Of a stretch of DNA of 64,000 nt, positions 27,927 through 36,385 are shown piece by piece. Source of the DNA: Bacteroidales bacterium (GTDB taxonomy: Bacteria; Bacteroidota; Bacteroidia; Bacteroidales; F082). The notes beneath the pieces are model-generated. The model was not told the origin of the DNA. It made no database searches and saw only the letters and a program-made list of their open reading frames with translations. The translations under genes were made by a program, and so were the position numbers. How positions within the stretch are numbered: position 1 is the stretch's first letter; every line of letters begins with the position of its first letter. The stretch is from positions 62,001 through 126,000 of the forward strand of contig JAFZKP010000047.1 in NCBI GenBank assembly GCA_017553625.1, given 5' to 3'.

Positions 27927-28029
27927 ATTGCTTTTCGCGACTGCAAAATTACAATTTTTTTATAAAACTTCTACAAAAAATACAAAAAATTATTCGTATT
28001 TTTATTCAATTGACAATCAATTGATTGCG

Positions 28030-28290
28030 CTATTTTTTCCCTGTAGGAGGCTGTGGCTTCGACTTCTTAACGTTGATAACGCTGCCCTGAAAATCCATTT
28101 CGTTGGTCTCAACAACCGCAATGTATGCCTCACTGTCGTTCGGCATCTCGACAAAACCGTAGCATTTCGAACGCTTGGTGTCGTGGTCCATGATGACCTT
28201 GCAGGATGAAACTGTGCCAAAACGCTCAAAAAGCCTCTTGACGTCGTCGGCTGTCGTCTTTGGAGATAGTTTTGCTATAAAAATCTTCAT
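28030..28290 (-). CDS. Small RNA-binding protein with one RRM domain
   Basis: 86 aa, nearly all RRM: IFIAKL (RNP2) at the start and KCYGFVEM (RNP1) near residue 43, with aromatic residues where RNA bases stack. A short Lys/Pro tail ends the protein. Small single-RRM proteins are common in Bacteroidota and bind single-stranded RNA; a role as a global RNA chaperone has been described for relatives. It is a single-gene unit: a TATCTTTG box lies on the minus strand at 28342-28349 and the leader is about 45 nt. Confidence 0.9.
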   Translation of the reverse strand: MKIFIAKLSPKTTADDVKRLFERFGTVSSCKVIMDHDTKRSKCYGFVEMPNDSEAYIAVVETNEMDFQGSVINVKKSKPQPPTGKK

Positions 28291-28341
28291 AATGAAAAAT
28301 TAAGTTATTAAAATGTACCCAACTGATTATAAATCAGTGTG

Positions 28342-28349
28342 CAAAGATA
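28342..28349 (-). promoter_or_regulatory. -7 box of the RRM protein gene
   Basis: TATCTTTG on the minus strand, matching TAnnTTTG, about 52 bp upstream of the start codon. Confidence 0.55.
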
Positions 28350-28427
28350 TAAATATATTTTTATTCACAGAAGATTTTTGATAAAAAATTTATAATATTT
28401 ATTTTTATAAATTTATTTTAACCGCAA

Positions 28428-29504
28428 TTATCTCACTATTTCTAAGATTTTACTGATGATTTCAGTGTTATCCATTATGCCGGTAAAATTCTCCGCGCCC
28501 GGTCCGTAAGCGAACACCGGGACGAAAACCGCCGAATGGCTGCCTGTACTGAAATGGAAATTCGTCTTGGTGTACTTGCCATCTGGATCGATTATCGAAA
28601 GTCCGCCGGTCTCATGGTCGGCAGTGACAATGACTAAAGTGTTCCGGTCTTTTTCGGCAAAGTCAAGAACCACATTGATGGCTTTGTTGAAGTCGCGCAT
28701 CTCGTCAACCATAGTGGCTGAATCGTTGTCATGGCACGCGAAGTCGATTTGTGAGCCTTCAACCATAAGGAAAAATCCATTCTCATTATCAAGCATCTCA
28801 AGGACTTTGGCTGTGGCTTTCGGCAGATAATCGCCGCGTTCAGAGGCTTTTTTCATGTGTTTGCGGCATGTCAGGACCATCGTTCTCGCGTTGTTGTCGG
28901 TGATTTGCGGAAGCGAGTCATAGATGTTCCATCCATTTTTCCACATTTTTTCAATAAGGTCCTCTTTGTCATTCCTCTCCGTGAAATATTTCTTGCCGCC
29001 GCCGAAAAGCACGTCAAGTCTCTCCTTTTCAGAAATCTCAAGAGCGATTTCCTCGTTGTTTTTCCTGCTTATGTTATGAGCGATGAAATCAGCTGGTGTG
29101 GCGTGTGTCACCGAGCAAGTCACCACGACACCCGTCTTCTTGCCTTGTTCCGCAAGAATATCGAGCATACTTGGCACAGGAATGCTGTCGGAGTTCATTC
29201 CAATCACACCGTTGTTTGTCTTCTTGCCTATTGCGATAGCTGTTCCACCAGCCGCGGAGTCGGTTATCTCGTTTGATGCAGACTTCGTTATCGAAAAGCC
29301 AGTATAAGGGAATCTCTCAAAAGATGTCTTTTCATTACTCGTCAAAATGAGTGAATAAACCTGTGCTGTTCCCATTCCGTCACCAATCATGACGACCACG
29401 TTTTTAGGAGCTACAGGAGCGCTTTTTCCATTGTTTGATGTGCAAGAACTTGAAAATAAAGTTGTTGCGATGACTAAAACTGAAAAAAATACACGTGTTT
29501 TCAT
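28428..29504 (-). CDS. Alkaline phosphatase (PhoA superfamily), probable lipoprotein
   Basis: 358 aa from ATG 29504, which gives a hydrophobic signal ending FSSSC, a loose lipobox. VVMIGDGMGTAQV supplies the metal-binding Asp. DSAAGGTAIAIG contains the phosphorylated Ser. THATPADFIAHN, MVEGSQIDFACHDND and VTADHETGGLS supply the other metal ligands. The enzyme removes phosphate from monoesters in the periplasm or at the outer membrane. It appears to be a single-gene unit with a TATCTTTG box on the minus strand at 29522-29529. No Pho-box-like repeat was noticed. Confidence 0.9.
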   Translation of the reverse strand: MKTRVFFSVLVIATTLFSSSCTSNNGKSAPVAPKNVVVMIGDGMGTAQVYSLILTSNEKTSFERFPYTGFSITKSASNEITDSAAGGTAIAIGKKTNNGVIGMNSDSIPVPSMLDILAEQGKKTGVVVTCSVTHATPADFIAHNISRKNNEEIALEISEKERLDVLFGGGKKYFTERNDKEDLIEKMWKNGWNIYDSLPQITDNNARTMVLTCRKHMKKASERGDYLPKATAKVLEMLDNENGFFLMVEGSQIDFACHDNDSATMVDEMRDFNKAINVVLDFAEKDRNTLVIVTADHETGGLSIIDPDGKYTKTNFHFSTGSHSAVFVPVFAYGPGAENFTGIMDNTEIISKILEIVR

Positions 29505-29521
29505 AAAATGTTTATTTTTTG

Positions 29522-29529
29522 CAAAGATA
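29522..29529 (-). promoter_or_regulatory. -7 box of the alkaline phosphatase gene
   Basis: TATCTTTG on the minus strand, 18 bp upstream of the start codon. Confidence 0.5.
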
Positions 29530-29585
29530 ATAAAAATATGATAATCAACGGGAAAGTGACCAAATAAAAATTTTTTCAAAAAATA

Positions 29586-29616
29586 TTTGCTGATATTCAA
29601 AAATGATGTATCTTTG
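29586..29616 (+). promoter_or_regulatory. Promoter of the tRNA Ser-Pro-Pro cluster
   Basis: TTTG at 29586-29589, a 19-bp spacer and TATCTTTG at 29609-29616, a full match to the Bacteroidota consensus. The first tRNA starts 23 bp downstream. Confidence 0.7.
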
Positions 29617-29638
29617 CACCCGCAAAACCACAGAACAC

Positions 29639-29726
29639 GGAGAGGTGGGTGAGTGGCTGAAACCAACAGTTTGCTAAACTGTCGTAGCCCCTAAGGCTAC
29701 CGGGGGTTCGAATCCCCCCTTCTCCG
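29639..29726 (+). tRNA. tRNA-Ser (anticodon GCT)
   Basis: 88 nt with a long variable arm (GTAGCCCCTAAGGCTAC). Anticodon stem-loop CAGTTTGCTAAACTG. Acceptor GGAGAGG with CTTCTCC. CCA is not encoded. Confidence 0.95.
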
Positions 29727-29732
29727 CGACCT

Positions 29733-29807
29733 CGGGGCATAGCGCAGTCCGGCTAGCGCACCTGCTTTGGGAGCAGGGGGTCGCAGGTTCGAATCCTGCT
29801 ACCCCGA
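29733..29807 (+). tRNA. tRNA-Pro (anticodon TGG), copy 1
   Basis: 75 nt. Anticodon arm CCTGCTTTGGGAGCAGG. The acceptor stem CGGGGCA/TACCCCG has a C-A mismatch at the sixth pair. It is identical to copy 2. Confidence 0.93.
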
Positions 29808-29834
29808 CACAATAAAATTCTCATGGTTTTGGAT

Positions 29835-29909
29835 CGGGGCATAGCGCAGTCCGGCTAGCGCACCTGCTTTGGGAGCAGGGGGTCGCAGGTTCGAATCCTG
29901 CTACCCCGA
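29835..29909 (+). tRNA. tRNA-Pro (anticodon TGG), copy 2
   Basis: 75 nt, identical to copy 1 over its full length, including the C-A mismatch in the acceptor stem. The 27-bp spacer shows no repeat of the flanks. Confidence 0.93.
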
Positions 29910-29923
29910 CAGAAAAGACATAA

Positions 29924-29953
29924 AAAAAAGACCTTCGTCAGAAGGTCTTTTTT
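29924..29953. terminator. Bidirectional terminator between tRNA-Pro and the PatB-type gene
   Basis: AAAAAAGACCTTC pairs with GAAGGTCTTTTTT around GTCA. It resembles the hairpin after speA. The minus-strand gene's stop codon (29938-29940) lies within it. Confidence 0.85.
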
Positions 29954-31098
29954 ATTCTCCTCATCGCTTCTTCAACAACACTTCGCGGACACGCCAGATT
30001 GATTCTCAGGCACTTCTCCCCTTGCTTGCCGAATTCCTTGCCGTTGTTAAGACCCAAACCCGCCTCGAAAATCATCTTATGATTAAGTTCTTTATTATCA
30101 AGACCGTACGCCGAGAAGTCAAGCCAGAGCATATATGTCGCCTCCGCCTTGTGAACCCTTATTTTCGGCATTTCTTTACTGATGAAATCCACTACATAGT
30201 CGATGTTTCCCTGGATATATTGCAGCAGCTGTTGAAGCCACTCCTCCCCTTTCTCCATCGCCGTTTTTGTAGCGACCTTGCCGAAGATGTTACCTAAATT
30301 TATTTCCGTACTATCGACAAAATCAACGTATTTCTTGCGAAGCTCGTCATTTGCAATGATTATCGTGGAAGTCGCCATTCCCGCAAGGTTGAACGTCTTG
30401 CTTGCAGCATGAGCCGTGATGCAATGTTGCTCGAAATCTTTTGAGACACTGGCAAAAGGCACGTGTTTGAATCCTGGCATCACGAGGTCGCAATGAATCT
30501 CGTCGGAAAACACCAAAACGTTGTTTCTCAAACAAATATCGCCCAATCGCTGAAGCTCATCACGAGTCCAGCATCTTCCAACAGGATTGTGAGGATTGCT
30601 GAATATCAACATCTTAGCAGTCTTTGCCTGTTTCTCAAGAAGCTCATAATCCATGATGAAGCCGTCGTCGGTGTCAATCAGCGGGTTTAGGACAAGTTTG
30701 CGGTTATGACTCTCCACAGCATGGAAAAACGGCGGATAGACCGGCGGCTGGATTATCACCTCGTCGCCTTCTTTCGTAAGTCCCATCACGGCCATGTTGA
30801 ATGCGCTTACAACGCCTGGAGTATATGTCATCCATTCTTTTTTCACGTCCCATTGATGGCGGCGGCTAATCCAGTTGGCGATGGCTTCAAAATATGCGTC
30901 TTCACGGAAAGTGTAGCCGTAAACGTCATATTTCGCACGCTCTATGACAGCCTCGCGAATGAAATCGGGAGTGCGGAAATCCATGTCGGCGACCCACATC
31001 GGAATGACATCGGCGTTGCCGAAAACATTGTTTCTCAAGTCATATTTGACACTTTCAGTGCCAGCACGGTTTATTATTTCATCAAAATTGTATTTCAT
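29938..31098 (-). CDS. PatB/MalY-type PLP-dependent C-S lyase or aminotransferase
   Basis: 386 aa from ATG 31098, where homology to fold-type I enzymes begins (MKYNFDEIINRAGTESVKYD). IPMWVADMDF near 32 and VYGYTF near 58 are hallmark PatB/MalY segments. NPHNPVGR is the substrate and PLP region, FSDEIHCDL holds the Asp for the pyridine nitrogen and ASKTFNLAG holds the PLP lysine. The family includes cystathionine beta-lyases that release sulfide, pyruvate and ammonia; transaminase activity is possible too. A sulfur role would suit the Hdr-like operon, but the genes are 14 kb apart. It ends in a bidirectional terminator. Confidence 0.85.
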   Translation of the reverse strand: MKYNFDEIINRAGTESVKYDLRNNVFGNADVIPMWVADMDFRTPDFIREAVIERAKYDVYGYTFREDAYFEAIANWISRRHQWDVKKEWMTYTPGVVSAFNMAVMGLTKEGDEVIIQPPVYPPFFHAVESHNRKLVLNPLIDTDDGFIMDYELLEKQAKTAKMLIFSNPHNPVGRCWTRDELQRLGDICLRNNVLVFSDEIHCDLVMPGFKHVPFASVSKDFEQHCITAHAASKTFNLAGMATSTIIIANDELRKKYVDFVDSTEINLGNIFGKVATKTAMEKGEEWLQQLLQYIQGNIDYVVDFISKEMPKIRVHKAEATYMLWLDFSAYGLDNKELNHKMIFEAGLGLNNGKEFGKQGEKCLRINLACPRSVVEEAMRRIKKTF

Positions 31099-31164
31099 AA
31101 GAATATTTTTCGCAAAATTGAAACATTTTTTGATATGAAACACATTTTTTTGCAAAAAAAATTA

Positions 31165-31172
31165 TACTTTTG
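31165..31172 (+). promoter_or_regulatory. -7 box of the TonB receptor operon
   Basis: TACTTTTG at 31165-31172, 18 bp before the start codon at 31191. Confidence 0.5.
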
Positions 31173-31190
31173 CAAACCAATGAAAATTCT

Positions 31191-33518
31191 ATGAAAAAAG
31201 TATATATACTGTTGATAATCATAATGTTGGCTTCGTTATCGGCGATAGCCCAAAGCGGCATTTACGGTGTGGTTAAGGACGAGGACAGCGGAGAGCTGCT
31301 CATTGAGGCTGCCGTATACATCGATTCGCTTCAGATTGGCACGACAACCAACTTCAACGGCTACTATGACCTTCCGCTGAAGCCGGGCAGATATAAAATC
31401 CGTTTCTCTTATCTTGGTTATTCCTCCGTTGAAAAAAAAGTGACTGTCGATAACACGCGCAAGCGATTGAATGTCACATTGCAAATGGAGAGTCAGATGC
31501 TAGAAAGTGTGGTTGTGACAAGCAAGAAACGTGACGCCAATGTGCGTGAACTCGCGATGAGCGTGCAGAAGCTGGAGATGAAGAAAATCAGGAAGATGCC
31601 AGCTTTGATGGGCGAAGTCGATGTCATCAAGGCGATACAGCTGCTTCCAGGAGTGCAGGCGGCATCGGAAGGCTCGTCGGGATTCAGCGTGCGCGGCGGC
31701 TCCCCAGACCAGAATCTCATAACCCTCGACGACGCGCCTGTTTACAACGCATCGCATTTCCTCGGTTTCTTCTCGGTTTTCAACAACGACGTGGTGAAAG
31801 ACGCAACATTATACAAAGGCGACATTCCTGCCAGTTACGACAGCAGGCTCTCTTCGGTGTTGGATGTCAAGACGTTAGACGAGATTCCTGACCGCTTCAC
31901 CATGACGGGCGGTGTCGGAATCCTTACAAGCCGCCTGATGGTGAACATGCCTTTCAACAAGCAGCGCACCGCCGTGATGCTTGCCGGACGCGTGACCTAC
32001 GGCGGACTTCTCACACCTTATATTATTAATGATTTGAAGAAGACTCGCCTATATTTTTATGACCTTAACGGAAAAATAACGCATGTCTTCAATAAAAACA
32101 ACCGCCTTTACCTCTCGGCGTACAACGGCTATGACAAAATAGGAATTGTGGATATGATGAGTATCGGCTACGGAAACACCACTGCCACGGCACGATGGAA
32201 TCATATTTTCACTGAAAAACTCACATCAAACCTCTCGTTTGGACTAACACGATACAGATACAACATCGACGTGATGATGAAACCTTACGATTTCTCGCTC
32301 ACGGCAGGCATCAATGATTACAGCGGGAAATACGATTTCACCTGGCTGATGAACAGCAAAATCATCTCAAAGTTTGGAATTTCAATGACTTACCACAGAT
32401 ACAGCCAAGGCGAACTCGATGACAGGACAGGCGTTGTGGCTCAATATTTAGGTGTCGACACAAAGGAAAAAGTCTATAGAAAAGCGATAGAATCGGCTTT
32501 GTATTACGGCCATGAGCATAAGATAAGTCCTTTCTTTTCAATAAGATACGGAGTAAGACTGTCGATGTATCAGAATATTGGTGCGGAGACCTTGTATCTC
32601 TTTGACGAAAATTACAACCATTATGACTCTGTTTATTACGGTTCAGGCGAGATTTTCAATACCGAGATAAACCTTGAGCCACGTCTCGCCATGATGTATC
32701 GCCTGGGCGCCACTTCTTCTGTAAAAGCCTCATATTCAAGGACTGTGCAATATGCCCAGATTGCATCCAACGCCACAGGCGGACTGCCATTCGATGTTTG
32801 GTTTCCCTCAAATCCGAACATAAAACCTCAAAAATGCGACCAGTTCGCAGTGGGATATTTCAGGAATTTCAGAGGCAACGACATTGAGACTTCTGCAGAG
32901 ATTTTCTACAAACATCTCACCGATGTCATTGATTTTGCTGACGATGCGGTGTTTTATGGCAATGTCCTCATTGACGGCGAGGTGCGAGTCGGAAAAGGCC
33001 GTTCGTATGGCGCAGAGTTTATCATCAGAAAGAATTACGGCAAGCTGACAGGTTGGATTTCATACACTTACAGCAAGTCGTTACGTACAGTGAAAGGTAT
33101 CAGCCATGACGAGGAATACCGCTCGCCGTTCGACCGTCCGCATTGTATCAGCATAGTTGTGAATTATGAGTTTAACGACAGGTTCAACGTCTCCGCCAAC
33201 TGGATTTACAACACCGGACAGCCAATCACCTATCCTTACGGAAAATACACCGACCACGGTTCGACATACGCCATTTACAACGGCTACCGCAACCAGAGCC
33301 GCTATCCCGACTACCACCGCCTCGATGTTTCAATAACCTGGAAAGGCAAGGATCACAAGCGCTGGCAAGGGGAATGGAATGTGTCTGTTTACAATGTCTA
33401 CGGCAGGCACAACACATGGGCAGTGACATTCAAGCAGGGCGAAAACAACACTCTTGAAACGGAAAAGATGTATCTTTTCTCTGTGATTCCTTCAATATCA
33501 TACAATTTCAAATTCTAA
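31191..33518 (+). CDS. TonB-dependent receptor with carboxypeptidase-like N-domain
   Basis: 775 aa from ATG 31191 (signal peptide MKKVYILL to SAIAQ). A regulatory-like domain (GIYGVVKDEDSGELLIEAAVYI, residues about 22-100) precedes a plug: ESVVVTSKKRD, IKAIQLLPGVQAASEGSSGFSVRGGSPDQNLITLDDAPVY. The remainder is a 22-strand-type barrel ending in Phe (SISYNFKF). It imports a large nutrient or siderophore across the outer membrane with TonB energy. A DUF4249 lipoprotein starts 3 bp downstream; this pair is found throughout Bacteroidota. No SusD-like gene is present, so it is not a standard polysaccharide utilization pair. Confidence 0.9.
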   Translation: MKKVYILLIIIMLASLSAIAQSGIYGVVKDEDSGELLIEAAVYIDSLQIGTTTNFNGYYDLPLKPGRYKIRFSYLGYSSVEKKVTVDNTRKRLNVTLQMESQMLESVVVTSKKRDANVRELAMSVQKLEMKKIRKMPALMGEVDVIKAIQLLPGVQAASEGSSGFSVRGGSPDQNLITLDDAPVYNASHFLGFFSVFNNDVVKDATLYKGDIPASYDSRLSSVLDVKTLDEIPDRFTMTGGVGILTSRLMVNMPFNKQRTAVMLAGRVTYGGLLTPYIINDLKKTRLYFYDLNGKITHVFNKNNRLYLSAYNGYDKIGIVDMMSIGYGNTTATARWNHIFTEKLTSNLSFGLTRYRYNIDVMMKPYDFSLTAGINDYSGKYDFTWLMNSKIISKFGISMTYHRYSQGELDDRTGVVAQYLGVDTKEKVYRKAIESALYYGHEHKISPFFSIRYGVRLSMYQNIGAETLYLFDENYNHYDSVYYGSGEIFNTEINLEPRLAMMYRLGATSSVKASYSRTVQYAQIASNATGGLPFDVWFPSNPNIKPQKCDQFAVGYFRNFRGNDIETSAEIFYKHLTDVIDFADDAVFYGNVLIDGEVRVGKGRSYGAEFIIRKNYGKLTGWISYTYSKSLRTVKGISHDEEYRSPFDRPHCISIVVNYEFNDRFNVSANWIYNTGQPITYPYGKYTDHGSTYAIYNGYRNQSRYPDYHRLDVSITWKGKDHKRWQGEWNVSVYNVYGRHNTWAVTFKQGENNTLETEKMYLFSVIPSISYNFKF

Positions 33519-33521
33519 GAC

Positions 33522-34391
33522 ATGAAAAAGACACTGTTAATAATATTGGCACTAATCGGATTGACGGCTTGCACCGAAAAAATGAGAATCGAACCGCAGG
33601 ATGGCGAGCAGCTCGTCGGTGTAAGTGCTTCAATTACTGACGAATACAAAAAGCAAGAAGTGATATTAAGCCGCACCGAGACATTTTACGGAGGTGCTCC
33701 TGAAATGATTTCAAACGCCATCGTTTATGTCGTTGACAATACGGATACTATTTGGTATGAAGAGACCGAAGATCCTGGATATTATCTCTCAACAAACGAA
33801 TTTGCAGGTCATATTGGACACTCATATCGCCTTTCAATCGATTTCTATGATGAAAACGGCAACCATCATTATTTTGCGGAATCGACAATGAACAAAAATA
33901 TTGAATGTATTGATTCAATAAAAGTTAAGCCATGGGTTTACAATGCTTTAGAGGTGAAAAGCTATTTAGGCGTTTATCCGTATTTCCAAACGACAGACGA
34001 CCCCAAGACCTATTACATGGCGAGAATCAGAATCAACAATGAGCTTGTAGGTGGCGACACTCTGACGAAATGCGAGTTGTTTGAGACGATGGGATATGCC
34101 GGAATTTATTACAATGGTCCATTGATGGTTGCCATTGCCGGTGAGATGCCAATTTACGGTCTCAACCAGAAAGACAGTCTCGAAGTGGTTCATCATGGCG
34201 ACACTGTTACTTTGGATATATGGTCCATTCCGCGAGATTATGCCCATTACATTTATGAGATTGCCACCAGCACCGGCACCAACCCGATGATGGGCACGCC
34301 GTCGAATGTGCGTACTAACATCTATCCCCAAGGTGAGGCAGTGGGTTGTTTTCACGCTTCTTCGCTACGGCAATGTTCTGTAATTTATTGA
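33522..34391 (+). CDS. DUF4249 outer-membrane lipoprotein
   Basis: 289 aa. The lipobox LTAC sits at about residue 14-17 (signal MKKTLLIILALIG). The body is beta-rich with Tyr/Trp-containing strands (YLSTNEFAGHIGHSYRLSI), as in DUF4249 proteins. The C-terminus has the late conserved part NPMMGTPSNVRTNI and GCFHASS. These proteins are presumed surface lipoproteins that help a TonB receptor. It follows the receptor by 3 bp and is probably cotranscribed with it. Function has not been shown for the family as far as I know. Confidence 0.85.
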   Translation: MKKTLLIILALIGLTACTEKMRIEPQDGEQLVGVSASITDEYKKQEVILSRTETFYGGAPEMISNAIVYVVDNTDTIWYEETEDPGYYLSTNEFAGHIGHSYRLSIDFYDENGNHHYFAESTMNKNIECIDSIKVKPWVYNALEVKSYLGVYPYFQTTDDPKTYYMARIRINNELVGGDTLTKCELFETMGYAGIYYNGPLMVAIAGEMPIYGLNQKDSLEVVHHGDTVTLDIWSIPRDYAHYIYEIATSTGTNPMMGTPSNVRTNIYPQGEAVGCFHASSLRQCSVIY

Positions 34392-34421
34392 TAAATAATT
34401 CATTATAAAATTTTTCAAAAA

Positions 34422-34440
34422 TTTGACAAAAAATGTCAAA
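34422..34440. other. Short perfect hairpin after the DUF4249 gene
   Basis: TTTGACA, five As, TGTCAAA. Perfect 7-bp arms but no T-run. It may be a weak transcription end or an operator; it sits 18 bp upstream of the tRNA-Tyr -7 box. Confidence 0.4.
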
Positions 34441-34457
34441 GTGAGAATAAATTTTTG

Positions 34458-34465
34458 TAATTTTG
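34458..34465 (+). promoter_or_regulatory. -7 box of tRNA-Tyr
   Basis: TAATTTTG at 34458-34465, 15 bp before the tRNA 5' end. Confidence 0.5.
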
Positions 34466-34479
34466 CAGCGCAAAAAACA

Positions 34480-34561
34480 GGGGGAGTCGCATAGCGGCAA
34501 TTGCAACAGACTGTAAATCTGTCCTCGGATGAGTTCGGTGGTTCGAGTCCACCCTCCCCCA
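34480..34561 (+). tRNA. tRNA-Tyr (anticodon GTA)
   Basis: 82 nt with a type II variable arm. Anticodon stem-loop CAGACTGTAAATCTG; acceptor GGGGGAG with CTCCCCC and discriminator A. CCA is not encoded. Confidence 0.94.
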
Positions 34562-34578
34562 CAAAAAAAATCACTTTT

Positions 34579-34611
34579 TTTGCACAACTATCAAAAAAAG
34601 TTGTATTTTTG
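34579..34611 (+). promoter_or_regulatory. Promoter of tRNA-Arg(ACG)
   Basis: TTTG at 34579-34582, a 21-bp spacer, and TATTTTTG at 34604-34611. It lies between the two tRNAs, so tRNA-Arg can be transcribed separately. Confidence 0.6.
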
Positions 34612-34627
34612 CAGCGCAAAACGCAAT

Positions 34628-34701
34628 GGACTAGTAGCTCAATTGGATAGAGTCCCTGACTACGGATCAGGCGGTTGTGGGTTCGACTCCCGCCTAGTTC
34701 A
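34628..34701 (+). tRNA. tRNA-Arg (anticodon ACG)
   Basis: 74 nt. Anticodon arm CCTGACTACGGATCAGG; acceptor GGACTAG with CTAGTTC. A34 is expected to become inosine. The accessory stretch begins just after this tRNA and its terminator. Confidence 0.94.
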
Positions 34702-34707
34702 CAAAAT

Positions 34708-34745
34708 AAACGCTAACACTTTAAAAATCAGGTGTTAGCGTTTTC
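34708..34745 (+). terminator. Terminator after tRNA-Arg(ACG)
   Basis: AAACGCTAACAC pairs with GTGTTAGCGTTT around a 12-nt loop, followed by TTTCTTATT. Confidence 0.8.
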
Positions 34746-34776
34746 TTATTAATTTGCTTTTGTCCACTATTTCTTT

Positions 34777-34844
34777 GTTAATCGAGGGTTAATCGACAAA
34801 ATTTGTGATTTTTTCTCTGTTAATCGACAAAATTTGTATTTTTG
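34777..34844 (+). promoter_or_regulatory. Fic gene promoter with two 19-bp direct repeats
   Basis: GTTAATCGACAAAATTTGT occurs perfectly at 34788-34806 and 34819-34837, 31 bp apart; a half copy (GTTAATCGA) is at 34777-34785. Each contains ACAAA-A-TTTGT, a small palindrome. The second copy ends on the first base of the TATTTTTG -7 box (34837-34844), so a protein bound there would cover the promoter. This is the expected arrangement for a self-repressing antitoxin-type regulator. Confidence 0.65.
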
Positions 34845-34873
34845 CAATCGTAATTCTATAAAATTTGTAATGA

Positions 34874-36337
34874 ATGCTTGATTTAAACAAAGAAATAATA
34901 TTTGCATCTTCTGAACCCGAGGTGTCACGTACCATTTCAAGCCTAATAAAACAAGGGAAGTTGCGTAAAATATCACCGCGTCTTTACACTACAAACATGA
35001 TAGACAGTGTTGAAAGCATCGTTCGTCGCAACATTCTCAATATAATTATGTGGCGTTTCCCAGGTGCAATAATCAGCCATCGTAGTGCACGAGAGATGCG
35101 TCTCACTGCCAACGGATATTTTTTTCTTACAAGTAGTTACAATAAAAAGATAACCGATCTGCCAGGTGTGACTGTTGTGGTGAACAAAGGTCCTGAAGCC
35201 GATAAAAACGACATGATATTTGGTCAGATGTTCATCGCTGGCGAATACCGATGGATGCTTGAAAATATGCAGGAATCTCGTAAATCTGGCGACGAGTCAA
35301 AGATTCTGCCTGTTGAAGTAATAGAAAAAAAACTCGGTACTGTGCTCCTTGCCAGTGGCGAAGACGGTCTGAACACCTATCGTGATACTTTAAGAGAAAC
35401 CGCAGAAAGATTGGGTATGCAGAAAGAGTTTCAAAAAATCAACAACCTAATCTCTGCTTTGCTTGCCACACACGATTCCAACACTTTAAAAACACCATAC
35501 GCCCAAGCTCTGGCTGTCGGTTTAAAATACGATGAAAGACGCAAGCATTTGTTCGAAACGCTCTACGACGCTTTGCAGGAGCAGCACTTTGTTCCACGAC
35601 AAATACAGTCGCAGTCCGAGACAGAATATCGCGATATAGCTTTCTTCGAAAGCTACTTTTCAAATTACATAGAAGGAACTGTATTTGAGATTGGTGAGGC
35701 CAAACAGATAGTTGAAACCGGCATCCCGTTAGCGCACCGCAACGAGGATTCTCACGATATTCTTGGAACATTCCAACTCGTTTCAAACCGTAGCGAAATG
35801 ATGCGCTATCCTAAAACACCTCAAGAATTGTCGGATATTCTACAACGCCGACACGCTATTTTATTGTCTGGCCGTCCCGATTTGAATCCTGGTCATTTCA
35901 AGCAGGTCAACAATCGTGCTGGAAACACTGAATTTGTCGATGTCAAGCTAGTTCAGGGCACACTTGAGATTGGTTTCGATTACTATTCCGCACTAACATC
36001 ACCACTTGCCAAAGCCATCTACATGATGTTTCTTATCAGCGAAACACATCCATTCAATGATGGTAACGGTCGCACAGCACGTGTGATGATGAACGCTGAA
36101 CTTTTCAGAACTGGTGAAGCCAAAATCATAGTTCCTACAGTTTATCGAGAAGACTATCTGTTGTCGCTTCGCAAATTGAGTCGTCAAGGCGATCCTTATG
36201 CCTATATCAAAGTTATGGAAACAATGCATAATTTCAGCAGCACTCTTTACGGTCGTTCCTTCGATGAGATGTTATCATATCTTATAAGTTGCAATGCTTT
36301 TGAAGAACCTGAAAACGCAAAGTTAAGACTAAAATAA
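34874..36337 (+). CDS. Fic-domain protein with AbiEi-like winged-helix N-terminus
   Basis: 487 aa. Residues about 1-100 resemble the AbiEi-type antitoxin winged helix (SRTISSLIKQGKLRKISPRLYTTN, then ISHRSAREM). The Fic core lies near 340-470 with HPFNDGNGRTAR at 392-403; His392 is the catalytic base and the GNGR loop binds phosphate. SNYIEG at 263-268 matches the inhibitory [ST]xxxE[GN] motif, so the ATP site may be self-blocked. Fic enzymes usually transfer AMP to a protein target. The N-domain might bind the 19-bp repeats in its own promoter. It stands alone with no separate antitoxin gene and lies just after tRNA-Arg. A role as a stand-alone toxin-antitoxin or defence protein is inference. 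Confidence 0.8.
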   Translation: MLDLNKEIIFASSEPEVSRTISSLIKQGKLRKISPRLYTTNMIDSVESIVRRNILNIIMWRFPGAIISHRSAREMRLTANGYFFLTSSYNKKITDLPGVTVVVNKGPEADKNDMIFGQMFIAGEYRWMLENMQESRKSGDESKILPVEVIEKKLGTVLLASGEDGLNTYRDTLRETAERLGMQKEFQKINNLISALLATHDSNTLKTPYAQALAVGLKYDERRKHLFETLYDALQEQHFVPRQIQSQSETEYRDIAFFESYFSNYIEGTVFEIGEAKQIVETGIPLAHRNEDSHDILGTFQLVSNRSEMMRYPKTPQELSDILQRRHAILLSGRPDLNPGHFKQVNNRAGNTEFVDVKLVQGTLEIGFDYYSALTSPLAKAIYMMFLISETHPFNDGNGRTARVMMNAELFRTGEAKIIVPTVYREDYLLSLRKLSRQGDPYAYIKVMETMHNFSSTLYGRSFDEMLSYLISCNAFEEPENAKLRLK

Positions 36338-36385
36338 ACAAACTAAACAAATGTTACAAATCCCACAAATCCTCTTTGGAGTTTT

